Source: Neobacillus mesonae (lineage in GTDB: Bacteria; Bacillota; Bacilli; Paenibacillales; Paenibacillaceae). From it: 63,694 bases of DNA. Where the stretch lies: assembly GCA_023715865.1 (NCBI GenBank), contig JAMBOW010000013.1:1-63694 (forward strand). Reading direction: 5' to 3'. Below the pieces are notes generated by a model. The model was not told where the DNA came from and did not search any database. It was given only the letters and a program-made list of their open reading frames with translations. Below, one piece after another: positions 8,236-17,344 of the stretch (within the stretch, counting starts at the first letter, position 1; each line of letters starts with the position of its first letter). Both the position numbers and the translations under genes were made by a program.

Positions 8236-9312
8236 ATGAAAGAATCGAGCCAACTGGATAAAATGAATGATCTCTTAAGATTAGTGTCGCCCGGAACACC
8301 CTTTAGGGAAGGACTGGAGAACGTTCTGCGCGCCAAAACGGGTGCGCTGATTGTGGTAGGTTATAGTCCTGAAGTGATGGAAGTTGTTGATGGAGGATTT
8401 TCGATCAACTGCGACTTTTCTCCGAACTATTTGTATGAGCTCGCGAAGATGGACGGGGCCATTATCTTAAGCGAGGATTTAAAACGTATTTTATATGCTA
8501 ACACTCAGCTGATTCCGGATTCCTCTATCTCGTCATCAGAAACTGGGATTCGGCACAGAACTGCAGAACGGGTTGCCAAACAAACGGGCAAACTGGTTGT
8601 TTCTATATCTCAGAGACGTAATATTATTACGCTTTATCAAGGTACGCTTCGTTATGCACTAAAAGAAATCGGCGTTATCCTGACGAAAGCCAATCAGGCG
8701 ATTCAAACGCTTGAAAAATATAGGGCAGTTCTAAATCAATCCCTAACGAATCTTAGCGCGTCTGAATTTGAAGAGCTGGTTACCATCCCTGAGGTCGTTA
8801 ATGTAATTCAACGTGTGGAAATGGTTCTCCGGATCAAGATGGAGATCAAGAGGTACATTAATGAGCTGGGGAATGAAGGGCGCCTCATTTCAATGCAGAT
8901 GGAGGAGCTCGTCAGCAATACGGAAGAGGAAGCACGGCTCTTGTATAAGGATTACGCGAAGGATGACAGCGAAGAGAAGATTAAAGAAATTGTGAATGGA
9001 TTGAAACGTTCAACCGATGATGAACTGCTCGATGCCCATCATATTGCTCGGCTGCTCGGCTACCCAGCTTCCGCTGCGACCTCGGAGGAGTCGGTAGCTC
9101 CTAGAGGATACCGTGTTCTAAGTAAAATCCCGCGTCTGCCTAATGTGATTATTCACAACTTGGTAGAGGAGTTTGAACGTCTGCCGCATATCATTATGGC
9201 GACTATTGAAGAACTGGATGAGGTCGACGGAATCGGGGAAGTTCGTGCACGTACAATTAAAGACGGGTTGAAACGTCTGCAGGAACAAATGTTCATTGAC
9301 AGACAAATATAA
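8236..9312 (+). CDS. disA: DNA-integrity scanning diadenylate cyclase DisA
   Basis: A 358-residue enzyme that makes c-di-AMP from two ATP and pauses at branched DNA. The N-terminal DAC domain shows the catalytic DGA motif (D73-A75) and the RHR ATP-binding motif (106-108). A helical linker follows, and a C-terminal helix-hairpin-helix DNA-binding domain (IEELDEVDGIGEVRARTI). It is co-transcribed with radA, which is reported to restrain DisA in Bacillus. It links DNA integrity to c-di-AMP signalling and sporulation. Confidence 0.97.
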   Translation: MKESSQLDKMNDLLRLVSPGTPFREGLENVLRAKTGALIVVGYSPEVMEVVDGGFSINCDFSPNYLYELAKMDGAIILSEDLKRILYANTQLIPDSSISSSETGIRHRTAERVAKQTGKLVVSISQRRNIITLYQGTLRYALKEIGVILTKANQAIQTLEKYRAVLNQSLTNLSASEFEELVTIPEVVNVIQRVEMVLRIKMEIKRYINELGNEGRLISMQMEELVSNTEEEARLLYKDYAKDDSEEKIKEIVNGLKRSTDDELLDAHHIARLLGYPASAATSEESVAPRGYRVLSKIPRLPNVIIHNLVEEFERLPHIIMATIEELDEVDGIGEVRARTIKDGLKRLQEQMFIDRQI

Positions 9313-9391
9313 ATTAGGATGTACTGGAAGCAATGTAGTCTCCTGTGAATGACAGGGGACTGAATTATTGCAGCACATACGAGGTGAAGTG

Positions 9392-10120
9392 ATGATAACG
9401 AAATCAATTCCGAACTTATTTACCTTGGGTAATTTGTCTCTCGGAATGATTGCTATTTTGCTGATTTCAGAAGATCAGTATACACTTGCTGCCTTCATGG
9501 TCGTAATTGCTATGCTGGTTGATGGCCTGGACGGTCGGATTGCAAGAGCCTTAAATGCCCAAAGCGAATTTGGCAAAGAGCTCGATTCCTTATCGGATAT
9601 TGTCTCTTTCGGGGTTGCTCCTGCATATTTGATGTACTCTGTCTCATTTCAGGAAGCCCCTGTGGTCGTTGCCTGGATCGTAACTTGTATTTTTCCAATA
9701 TGCGGTGCACTGAGATTGGCCAGATTTAATGTAAAACCAGGGATTCCCGGCTATTTTACAGGGCTGCCTATTCCGGCCGCCGGTGGAGTGCTTGCGCTGC
9801 TTTCCTTATTCAGTAAGGATATATCAGCACCCTTTATGATGATTGCTACCTTGCTCTTATCCTATCTGATGATCAGTTCTTTGAAGTACCCCAATTTCAA
9901 AAAGGTAGGCTTGCCGAAAAAAGCCGTATGGATCGCTCCGCTGGTTGTTCTGTTCTCGATTGGGCTTGCGTTTTTATTTTCAGAGCAATTATCTATGTTC
10001 GTATTTATTCCTCTCGTGCTATATGCCGTTTACGGAATGTCGCACAGCGTTAAAGGTCTGCTTAATCGCAGACGAAATCGAAAGAATAACCAAGAGGACG
10101 AAACATCCCATCGTTATTAG
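9392..10120 (+). CDS. pssA: CDP-diacylglycerol--serine O-phosphatidyltransferase
   Basis: A 242-residue membrane enzyme that makes phosphatidylserine from CDP-diacylglycerol and serine, the first step toward phosphatidylethanolamine. The CDP-alcohol phosphotransferase signature DG-x2-AR-x8-G-x3-D-x3-D is complete (D47 to D69), followed by several hydrophobic membrane segments. I chose ATG 9392 (MITKSIPNLFTLGNL) because GAGGTG lies just upstream; a TTG eight codons earlier lacks a site. It follows disA after a 79-bp gap and is closed by a strong bidirectional terminator. Confidence 0.92.
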   Translation: MITKSIPNLFTLGNLSLGMIAILLISEDQYTLAAFMVVIAMLVDGLDGRIARALNAQSEFGKELDSLSDIVSFGVAPAYLMYSVSFQEAPVVVAWIVTCIFPICGALRLARFNVKPGIPGYFTGLPIPAAGGVLALLSLFSKDISAPFMMIATLLLSYLMISSLKYPNFKKVGLPKKAVWIAPLVVLFSIGLAFLFSEQLSMFVFIPLVLYAVYGMSHSVKGLLNRRRNRKNNQEDETSHRY

Positions 10121-10144
10121 AGTGAAGGATTCACATTCCAAATA

Positions 10145-10189
10145 AAAAAGCATTTATTTCCCGCGAGCGGAGAAATAAATGCTTTTTTT
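10145..10189. terminator. Bidirectional terminator between convergent genes
   Basis: AAAAAAGCATTTATTTC pairs with GAAATAAATGCTTTTTT around an 11-nt loop. A runs on one flank and T runs on the other let it serve pssA on the + strand and the gene ending at 10276 on the - strand. Confidence 0.88.
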
Positions 10190-10275
10190 GTTGTATACAG
10201 TTGTGGTGTCCATAGAAGAAAATTGAGATCGTCTATAGGGCTGTGTATATTAGCTGATCTATTGCAGAACGTTTT

Positions 10276-10671
10276 TTAAGATAGGTTAAATATGCCGAGC
10301 GTGGAGCACTTTTTGGCTTCATTCTCAAGAACATCCTCGAGATTGATATCCAGCAGATTACACAGAGCTGACATATAAAACAGATTGCGTCCAAGCTCAG
10401 AGCTGACAACCTCTTTACAGTGGTCGCATAGATCTCCATGAACATGGGTCTGGACAGAAGATTTGGCATCTTCCAAATTTCCATTCGGTGTGTAGGTCTG
10501 TTTCGCGGCGTGGAGCTCAATACATCCGCATTCCGTTATTGCTTTTGAAATTGCACGATTAACAGAAGCATCAGCTTGTCCTAACTTTGACATGACATCA
10601 ATCAGACTACGATGACGGAGCAACAATTCAGATACTTGGTCTTGAAATGTTTGCAGGCTGGAAGTGCTCAT
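10276..10671 (-). CDS. Small cysteine-containing helical protein, MazG-like C-terminal half
   Basis: A 131-residue protein I cannot name with certainty. The second half (SELGRNLFYMSALCNLLDIN followed by LEDVLENEAKKC) resembles the E-x-x-D-helix and LGISLEEV segment of MazG-type nucleotide pyrophosphohydrolases. However, the first acidic EExxE motif is not present; that position reads ITECGCIEL. Six cysteines occur as CGC, LCDHC and CxxC-like spacing plus KKC, suggesting metal binding. A promoter on the - strand (10707-10736) and a GAGGTGAG site support expression. It lies alone and divergent from the yacL-type gene. Similar ORFs occur beside disA-pssA in Paenibacillus from memory; not checked. 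Confidence 0.6.
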   Translation of the reverse strand: MSTSSLQTFQDQVSELLLRHRSLIDVMSKLGQADASVNRAISKAITECGCIELHAAKQTYTPNGNLEDAKSSVQTHVHGDLCDHCKEVVSSELGRNLFYMSALCNLLDINLEDVLENEAKKCSTLGIFNLS

Positions 10672-10706
10672 TCCTCATACTCACCTCGGTGTTTTCAGTT
10701 GAACTT

Positions 10707-10736
10707 ATTATATGCCACACCGCAAACCATTTTCAA
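10707..10736 (-). promoter_or_regulatory. SigA-type promoter for the small - strand gene
   Basis: Read on the - strand: TTGAAA (10736-10731), an 18-bp spacer, then TATAAT (10712-10707), about 36 bp ahead of the ATG at 10671. Confidence 0.6.
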
Positions 10737-10868
10737 CCATCATTTACAGTTAGAGGTCTGCCTTAATGCGGCATGAAATCTTTTTCCTTAAATATCCTGA
10801 ACATAGGATTAGGACGTTCTTAATTGGATCATACTGGATAAGGAAATGGTAAAAGGAGGTGAAGGGAC

Positions 10869-11957
10869 ATGTGGAAAAAAGTCATTTTAACTTTTACCGG
10901 GCTTTGCGGTGCATGGTCTGGTTATGCGTTATATCATTCAGTTGGACAAACGGTCCCTTGGTTAAGTGAGATTACAGACAGGCTGGGAGCGCCGGCAGCT
11001 CTTGCTTTATGGATGGTGGCCGGAGCAGCAGTATTTACTTTATTATGTAGTGCACTGGGATCAGTAGTGAATTTAAGAGTAGAAGAAGGAGTAATGAAGC
11101 TCGCCCGCGTTCCTATGAGTGAACTGGCTGCGGGGACTATAGGTCTTGGAATCGGATTGTTGTTCTCTTTACTTCTTTATCCGACATTAGATTGGCTGGG
11201 CAAGCCGGGAGAGCTGCTTCAAGTAGCGCTGATGCTCGTATTCAGTTACATGGGACTTCGGGTCGGACTTGCCAAAAAAGAAGATCTCGGCGCGTTCTGG
11301 ACGTCAGGGAGATGGAATAATGGCGGGGCAAGCGAGGATAGACGGATTGAAGAGCATAAAATTCTCGACACCAGTGTTATTATTGACGGCCGGATCGCTG
11401 ACATTTGTAAGACGGGCTTTATAGAAGGAACGATTGTCATCCCAGAATTTGTGTTGGAAGAACTCCAGCATATTGCGGATTCCTCCGATTTGCTCAAGAG
11501 AAACAGAGGACGCCGCGGGCTCGATATCCTTAATAAGATTCAAAAGGAACTGGAAATTAAAGTTCTTATCTATGAAGGTGATTTCGAAGAGATATCCGAA
11601 GTAGACAGCAAGCTGGTCAAGCTCGCTAAGGTGCTTCAGGGCAAGGTAGTGACCAATGATTTTAATTTAAATAAAGTATGTGAATTGCAGGGTGTCTCCG
11701 TGCTGAATATTAACGATTTGGCAAATGCGGTGAAACCGGTTGTATTACCAGGCGAGGAAATTATGGTTCAGATCATTAAGGACGGCAAGGAGCACGGGCA
11801 GGGGGTAGCCTACCTGGATGACGGCACAATGATCGTTGTTGAAGGCGGAAGAGAATATATTGGCACAATGATGGAAGTGCTGGTGACCAGTGTATTGCAA
11901 ACCTCTGCGGGACGGATGATTTTTGCCAAGCCGAAACTGTTGGAAAAAGCTCAATAA
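10869..11957 (+). CDS. PIN/TRAM domain membrane protein (YacL type)
   Basis: A 362-residue protein with about four N-terminal membrane segments (residues 1-130), then a PIN nuclease-like domain (ILDTSVIIDGRIADICKTGF and further acidic residues), and a C-terminal TRAM domain (EEIMVQIIKDGKEHGQGVAY and onwards) expected to bind RNA. This architecture is the conserved YacL/PilT-N family next to ispD in Bacillota. Its substrate is not known. The start ATG follows AAAGGAGGTG. It is probably transcribed with ispD-ispF downstream (71-77-bp gap). Confidence 0.9.
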   Translation: MWKKVILTFTGLCGAWSGYALYHSVGQTVPWLSEITDRLGAPAALALWMVAGAAVFTLLCSALGSVVNLRVEEGVMKLARVPMSELAAGTIGLGIGLLFSLLLYPTLDWLGKPGELLQVALMLVFSYMGLRVGLAKKEDLGAFWTSGRWNNGGASEDRRIEEHKILDTSVIIDGRIADICKTGFIEGTIVIPEFVLEELQHIADSSDLLKRNRGRRGLDILNKIQKELEIKVLIYEGDFEEISEVDSKLVKLAKVLQGKVVTNDFNLNKVCELQGVSVLNINDLANAVKPVVLPGEEIMVQIIKDGKEHGQGVAYLDDGTMIVVEGGREYIGTMMEVLVTSVLQTSAGRMIFAKPKLLEKAQ

Positions 11958-12034
11958 AGCGGTATGATGGAGATTGAGTGTTCCTTATAGCTGAATGCTT
12001 AAGCAGATAAAGGACAAGGCAGGGGTTTATGTAC

Positions 12035-12727
12035 ATGAACAATTCATGGGGAGCAGTCATTGTGGCAGCAGGCAGAGGCTCACGTATGGGATATGCGGAA
12101 AGCAAGCAGTTTCTGCTGCTGCAGGACAAGCCCATCTTTATACATACGCTTGAAGTGTTCAGCCGTGTGTCACGGATTAAAGAAATGGTTGTCGTCACGG
12201 GAGCAGCTGATGTAGGGCGCTGTGAAGAATGGATTCAGACATACGGGCTCCATGAGCGGGTACGGGTTACAGCAGGAGGTGCCGAAAGGCAGAATTCGGT
12301 TTATGCCGGTTTAAAACAGCTGGACGCAGATTATGTACTCGTACATGATGGAGTCAGACCGTTTGTTACACCAGAGCACATCGAGCATTGTATGGATGCT
12401 GCCATTCAGCATGGGGCTGCTGTGCTTGCAGTGCCTGTAAAGGATACGATCAAGCAAGTCAATGAAGAAGGCATCATTACGTCCACGCCGGATCGGCGAA
12501 GTCTGTGGAGTATTCAAACCCCGCAGGCTTTTCGTCTGTCTGAGCTTCTTGGAGCACATGAAAGTGCTCAGCAGGAACGTTTTTTGGGAACGGATGATGC
12601 CATGTTGATTGAACGGCTTGGAAACAAGGTTAAGGTCGTAGAAGGCAGCTATACGAACATTAAAATTACGACGCCGGATGACCTGGATTATGCTGTTTTT
12701 ATGCAAAAAGGGGAGAGTAGACAATGA
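12035..12727 (+). CDS. ispD: 2-C-methyl-D-erythritol 4-phosphate cytidylyltransferase
   Basis: A 230-residue enzyme of the MEP isoprenoid pathway that joins CTP and methylerythritol phosphate. The nucleotide-binding start AAGRGSRMG, the VHDGVRPFV acidic motif and the C-terminal TTPDDL are all present. ATG 12035 is preferred because AGGGGT lies about 9 nt upstream; ATG 12029, two codons earlier, is only 3 nt from that site. The stop overlaps the ispF start by 4 nt (ATGA), implying translational coupling of consecutive pathway steps. Confidence 0.94.
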   Translation: MNNSWGAVIVAAGRGSRMGYAESKQFLLLQDKPIFIHTLEVFSRVSRIKEMVVVTGAADVGRCEEWIQTYGLHERVRVTAGGAERQNSVYAGLKQLDADYVLVHDGVRPFVTPEHIEHCMDAAIQHGAAVLAVPVKDTIKQVNEEGIITSTPDRRSLWSIQTPQAFRLSELLGAHESAQQERFLGTDDAMLIERLGNKVKVVEGSYTNIKITTPDDLDYAVFMQKGESRQ

Positions 12728-13212
12728 TCCGAGTAGGACAAGGGTTTGATGTGCATCAACTAGTAGAGGGCAGACCTTGCATTATCGGAGGGGTGACCAT
12801 TCCCTATGAGAAGGGATTGTTGGGTCACTCGGATGCAGATGTACTGCTGCATGCAATCAGTGATGCAATTCTGGGTGCTTTGGGTCTAGGTGACATCGGA
12901 AAGCATTTTCCGGATACCGATCCGGTATTCAAGGATGCAGACAGCCTGAAGCTGCTGGAGCGCGTATGGGAGCTTGCTTCAGAACGTGGATATAAGCTGG
13001 GGAATGTAGATTCTACCATTATTGCTCAGAAACCGAAGATGGCACCTTATATTCCGCAGATGTCAGAGATTATAGCGACAGCTTTAGGCGCAGACGTCTC
13101 TCAGGTCAATGTAAAGGCAACGACGACAGAACAGCTTGGTTTTACAGGACGGGGAGAAGGCATTGCTGCGCAATCGGTTGTCTGCCTGATCCAACCTGTG
13201 CTATCATCTTGA
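12724..13212 (+). CDS. ispF: 2-C-methyl-D-erythritol 2,4-cyclodiphosphate synthase
   Basis: A 162-residue MEP-pathway enzyme forming the cyclic diphosphate. Metal ligands are visible in GFDVHQL (D8, H10) and in the conserved GHSDADVLLHAISDA segment. The C-terminal TTTEQLGFTGRGEGIAAQ is typical. The start ATG overlaps the ispD stop in ATGA. gltX follows after 24 bp, as in the ispDF-gltX order of many Bacillota. Confidence 0.96.
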   Translation: MIRVGQGFDVHQLVEGRPCIIGGVTIPYEKGLLGHSDADVLLHAISDAILGALGLGDIGKHFPDTDPVFKDADSLKLLERVWELASERGYKLGNVDSTIIAQKPKMAPYIPQMSEIIATALGADVSQVNVKATTTEQLGFTGRGEGIAAQSVVCLIQPVLSS

Positions 13213-13236
13213 GATAAATGAATCGGAGGGGATATT

Positions 13237-14691
13237 ATGAGCACGGAGGTTCGCGTGCGTTATGCGCCAAGTCCCACAGGACACCTGCATATCGGAAATG
13301 CAAGAACGGCGTTATTTAACTACTTATATGCAAAAAATCGAGGCGGGAAATTCATTATCCGCATTGAGGATACCGACACGAAACGGAACATTGAAGGCGG
13401 GGAAGAAAGCCAGCTCACTTATTTGAAATGGCTTGGCATGGATTGGGATGAGAGTGTGGATGTACAGGGAGAATACGGTCCATACCGCCAAACCGAACGC
13501 CTCGATATTTATAAAAAATATTGGCAGGATCTCATTGACCGTGGTCTTGCATATTTCTGTTACTGTACGGAAGAAGAGCTGGAACAGGAACGTGAGGAGC
13601 AAATGTCGCGCGGAGAAACACCGCGTTATTCCGGCAAGCACCGTGACCTTACAGAAGAACAGCGTAAGGCATATGAAGCGGAAGGCCGTGTACCGAGTGT
13701 CCGTTTCCGTGTACCGGAAGAGAAGGTCTACACCTTTGATGATATGGTTAAAGGAACGATTTCCTTTAATTCCAAAGAAACCGGTGATTTTGTTATTGTC
13801 AAAAAAGATGGCATTCCTACTTATAATTTTGCTGTGGCTGCCGACGATCATCTGATGAAAATTACGCATGTCCTGCGCGGTGAGGATCATATTTCCAATA
13901 CGCCAAGACAGCTGATGATCTATGAAGCATTTGACTGGGAACCGCCTGTATTCGGTCATATGACGCTTATCGTTAACGAGAATCATAAGAAGCTCAGCAA
14001 GCGCGACGAGTCCATCATTCAGTTTATTGAACAATACGACAAGCTGGGATATCTGCCAGAAGCTTTGTTCAATTTCATATCTCTTCTTGGCTGGTCTCCG
14101 GAAGGGGAAGAGGAAATCTTCAGCAAAGACGAGCTGATCAAGATTTTTGATCCAGCACGCTTGTCGAAATCGCCAGCGGTATTTGATACCAACAAACTGG
14201 CTCACTTGAACAATGCATACATTAAGAGTGCAGATCCTAAGCGTATTGCGGCTCTTGCAATTCCTCACTTACAGACAGCAGGACTTCTGCCGGCTGAACT
14301 GGATGTAGACAGTCAGGCGTGGGCTGAGGAGCTCGTCGCATTGTATCAGGAGCAAATGACAGCAGCATCAGATATTGTGGAACTGTCCTCCCTCTTCTTC
14401 AAAGAAGAAGTTGAATTCGAAGGGGAAGCAGCATCTGTTCTGAAGGAAGAGCAGGTCCCGACGGTTCTGAAGGCTTTTGCTGATAAAGTGGAGGCATCTA
14501 GTGAATTTACGGCTTCCCACATGCAGGCATTGATCAAAGAAGTTCAGAAAGAAACAGGCTTTAAGGGTAAACAGCTCTTCATGCCGATTCGTGTAGCACT
14601 GACAGGGCAAACCCACGGCCGGGACTTGAATGCAACGATTTATTTACTTGGCCGCGACAAGGTGCTGAACCGGTTAAAAGCACAATTTTAA
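13237..14691 (+). CDS. gltX: Glutamate--tRNA ligase
   Basis: A 484-residue class I aminoacyl-tRNA synthetase. The HIGH-type signature reads HIGN (residues 18-21) and the KMSKS-type signature reads KLSKR (252-256). Both are in the normal positions of the Rossmann fold, followed by the helical anticodon-binding domain. Bacillota use this enzyme to charge both tRNA-Glu and, transiently, tRNA-Gln. RBS GGAGGGG precedes ATG 13237. No strong T-tailed terminator follows; an inverted repeat AAGGATAA/TTATCCTT overlaps the stop. Confidence 0.97.
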   Translation: MSTEVRVRYAPSPTGHLHIGNARTALFNYLYAKNRGGKFIIRIEDTDTKRNIEGGEESQLTYLKWLGMDWDESVDVQGEYGPYRQTERLDIYKKYWQDLIDRGLAYFCYCTEEELEQEREEQMSRGETPRYSGKHRDLTEEQRKAYEAEGRVPSVRFRVPEEKVYTFDDMVKGTISFNSKETGDFVIVKKDGIPTYNFAVAADDHLMKITHVLRGEDHISNTPRQLMIYEAFDWEPPVFGHMTLIVNENHKKLSKRDESIIQFIEQYDKLGYLPEALFNFISLLGWSPEGEEEIFSKDELIKIFDPARLSKSPAVFDTNKLAHLNNAYIKSADPKRIAALAIPHLQTAGLLPAELDVDSQAWAEELVALYQEQMTAASDIVELSSLFFKEEVEFEGEAASVLKEEQVPTVLKAFADKVEASSEFTASHMQALIKEVQKETGFKGKQLFMPIRVALTGQTHGRDLNATIYLLGRDKVLNRLKAQF

Positions 14692-14720
14692 GGATAAGAT
14701 GAAGCTATAAAGGATTATCC

Positions 14721-14749
14721 TTGTCAGCTGCATCTCTTTTCGCTAAGAT
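14721..14749 (+). promoter_or_regulatory. SigA-type promoter of the cysE T-box operon
   Basis: TTGTCA (14721-14726), a 17-bp spacer, then TAAGAT (14744-14749). It lies just after gltX and drives the T-box leader. Confidence 0.7.
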
Positions 14750-14755
14750 ATAGGA

Positions 14756-15143
14756 AAGCAGTACATTAATTTTAAAGTATGCTTGCCATACGGGAATACG
14801 AATATTCCGCGGGTGGGAAGTCTGATCATATGAAACAGCTGTGAACAGGAGAAGTACACAGTCATGAACGTGAACCAGAGAAGATAACCGGGTAAGACTT
14901 GATACAAGTCTTCAAGGCTGGAAGTTATCACACGCTCTGCTGATCGAAAATGCGCCTGGGAGCTGCGCGTCCGAACCTGGACCTTCCGTATAAGGAAGTA
15001 CGCTGGGTAGGTAGCGACGTTTCGTCCCCGTTATCGGACGTGAAGAGATAGGATTCATTTATCATGATGTGGAATCCTAAGCAGAGTGGAACCGCGAGTG
15101 ACGTACGCCTCTGCAGCCTAATATGGCTGCGGGGGCGTTTTTT
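14756..15143 (+). promoter_or_regulatory. T-box leader, probably tRNA-Cys responsive
   Basis: The T-box core AGAGTGGAACCGCG (15083-15096) is unmistakable. It is followed by a terminator in which ACGCCTCTGCAGCC (15105-15118) pairs with GGCTGCGGGGGCGT (15125-15138) and a T run. Upstream lie stem-forming segments, including AAGACTTG/CAAGTCTT (14893-14911) inside GATAAC/GTTATC (14882-14938), ATGCGC/GCGCGT, and AGGATTC/GAATCCT just before the T-box. I could not assign the specifier triplet by eye; cysteine is inferred from the cysE-cysS genes controlled. At nearly 390 nt the leader is longer than most. Confidence 0.9.
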
Positions 15144-15219
15144 AATTCAAGCTTTAAAAGAGCAGAATTGAACTGAACTTGGCAAGACAGACGGCGAAAG
15201 ATGCAAAGAGGGGACAGAT

Positions 15220-15900
15220 ATGTTTAGAAAAATGAAATCGGATATTCAGGCAGTTTTCGATAACGATCCGGCAGCCAGAAGCTGGTTTGAAGTTATTTTC
15301 ACTTACTCTGGCCTGCATGCCATCTGGGCCCATCGCTTGGCGCATCATTTTTATAGATGGGGATGGTATACAATGGCCAGAATCATCTCTCAGATCAGCC
15401 GGTTTATGACAGGAATTGAGATCCACCCGGGAGCTAAGATAGGTAATCGCCTTTTTATTGATCACGGTATGGGCGTGGTGATTGGAGAAACATGTGAAAT
15501 TGGTGACGACGTCGTTATATATCAAGGTGTGACGCTTGGCGGAACGGGTAAAGAGAAAGGAAAGAGACACCCGACTATTGGTAATAATGTGGTGATCTCA
15601 TCCGGATCTAAAGTGCTCGGCTCCTTTAAGGTCGGGGACTACAGCAATATCGGAGCAAATTCTGTCGTGCTTAAGGAAGTGCCGCAGAACAGCACCGTTG
15701 TCGGCATTCCTGGACGCGTCGTTAAGCAGGATGGCCGGAGGGTAGACCGTCTCAGTCAGCAGCTGCCGGATCCGATCATCGATTCCATGCGTGAGATGCA
15801 GCGTGAAATTGTCTCCCTTCGCGAAGAGCTGGATCAGCTTAAATCCGGAGCTTCGGAAGATGCCAAGAAAGAAGTGGTTGTACGTGGTAACAATTCGTAA
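15220..15900 (+). CDS. cysE: Serine O-acetyltransferase
   Basis: A 226-residue enzyme making O-acetylserine, the carbon skeleton for cysteine. An N-terminal helical region is followed by left-handed beta-helix hexapeptide repeats; the catalytic region DHGMGVVIGETCEIGDD is intact. A charged C-terminal extension follows (about residues 190-226). The ATG has a GAGGGG site. As first gene of cysE-cysS-mrnC-rlmB-rae1, it is controlled by the upstream T-box, tying cysteine synthesis to uncharged tRNA-Cys. Confidence 0.96.
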   Translation: MFRKMKSDIQAVFDNDPAARSWFEVIFTYSGLHAIWAHRLAHHFYRWGWYTMARIISQISRFMTGIEIHPGAKIGNRLFIDHGMGVVIGETCEIGDDVVIYQGVTLGGTGKEKGKRHPTIGNNVVISSGSKVLGSFKVGDYSNIGANSVVLKEVPQNSTVVGIPGRVVKQDGRRVDRLSQQLPDPIIDSMREMQREIVSLREELDQLKSGASEDAKKEVVVRGNNS

Positions 15901-15946
15901 ACGTGGTACAATATAATGATTGAAAAGATCGAAAGGAACGTGAAAC

Positions 15947-17344
15947 ATGGCGCTTCATATTTATAATACGCTCACAAGGAGCAAAGATCTGTTCACTCCT
16001 CAGGAGCCTGGGAAAGTGAAAATGTATGTGTGCGGACCGACGGTATACGACTATATTCATATAGGTAATGCTAGACCGATGATTTTTTTCGACATCGTTC
16101 GCAGCTATTTGGAGACAATCGGAAATGACGTGAACTATGTCGTTAACTTTACGGATGTAGATGACAAACTTATTAAAAAAGCAGAACAGACAGGTATGAC
16201 CGTACCTCAAGTGGCGGACCGTTTTATCACTGCTTATTATGAAGATCTCGATGGTCTGGGTATTCCGAGAGCCAGCCATAACCCGAGGGTTACTGAAAAT
16301 ATGGATCTCATCATCGATTTTATTGACCAGCTGTTCAAAGAAGGGATTGCTTACGAGAATGGCGGAGATGTTTACTATCGTACGCATAAATTCCCGGAAT
16401 ACGGCAAGCTTTCGAAACAAAATCTGGATGAGCTGCAGTTTGGTATCCGTATCGGAGTTGATGAGCGCAAAGAAAACCCGCAAGATTTTGTGCTCTGGAA
16501 AGCTGCAAAGCCTGGAGAAATTTATTGGGAGAGTCCTTGGGGCCCAGGGCGTCCGGGCTGGCATATTGAATGTTCCGCTATGGCGCGCAAGCTTTTGGGT
16601 GACACTTTGGATATTCACGGCGGAGGTCAGGACCTGCAGTTCCCGCATCATGAATGTGAAGTTGCTCAATCTGAGGTATTAACCGGCAAGCCGCTGGCTA
16701 ACTACTGGATGCACAACGGATTTATCCGCATTGATAATGAAAAAATGTCAAAATCCTTGGGAAATGGGATTCTCGTTAAAGATTTGCGCAAGCAATATCG
16801 CCGTGAAGCCATTCGTTATTTCATGCTTTCGACACATTACCGTAACCCGCTGAATTTCAGTGAAGAAATTATGCAGCAAGCCGAGAACAGTGTCGACCGT
16901 ATTGCAATTGCAGTAAATAATGTGAAGCACCGACTCGGAACCGTCACGATTGATCAGCCGGTAACTGAAGAGCTGAAGTCCCAACTTTCAGCAATCTCCG
17001 ACAATTTCCATGAAAAAATGCAGGATGATTTCAATACACCTGATGCGATAACAGCTGTCTTTGAATGGGTAAATGAAGTGAATAGCTTGCTTCAGGCTGA
17101 TGCAGTTAACCGCGCTGACCTTGAAGCGGTGCTTGCGCTGTTTGAAGAGATGAACGGGGTGCTTCGAATCTACACCTCCAATGAGGATGATCTTCATGAG
17201 GACGTAGAAAAGCTCATCGCTGAGCGGAATGAAGCACGTACAACGAAAAACTGGGCTCGTGCAGATGAAATTCGCGATGAATTGACTGCGATGGGAATCG
17301 TCATTGAAGATACAGCTCAAGGCATAAGATGGCGGCGCAAATGA
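15947..17344 (+). CDS. cysS: Cysteine--tRNA ligase
   Basis: A 465-residue class I synthetase. Zinc ligand C29 sits in MYVCGPTVYDYIHIGN; the HIGH motif reads HIGN (38-41) and KMSKS is at 266-270. The zinc-site histidine-rich part is GGGQDLQFPHHECEVAQSE. It is co-regulated with cysE by the T-box. RBS GAAAGGAACG precedes the ATG. The 3' end overlaps the mrnC start region. Confidence 0.97.
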   Translation: MALHIYNTLTRSKDLFTPQEPGKVKMYVCGPTVYDYIHIGNARPMIFFDIVRSYLETIGNDVNYVVNFTDVDDKLIKKAEQTGMTVPQVADRFITAYYEDLDGLGIPRASHNPRVTENMDLIIDFIDQLFKEGIAYENGGDVYYRTHKFPEYGKLSKQNLDELQFGIRIGVDERKENPQDFVLWKAAKPGEIYWESPWGPGRPGWHIECSAMARKLLGDTLDIHGGGQDLQFPHHECEVAQSEVLTGKPLANYWMHNGFIRIDNEKMSKSLGNGILVKDLRKQYRREAIRYFMLSTHYRNPLNFSEEIMQQAENSVDRIAIAVNNVKHRLGTVTIDQPVTEELKSQLSAISDNFHEKMQDDFNTPDAITAVFEWVNEVNSLLQADAVNRADLEAVLALFEEMNGVLRIYTSNEDDLHEDVEKLIAERNEARTTKNWARADEIRDELTAMGIVIEDTAQGIRWRRK

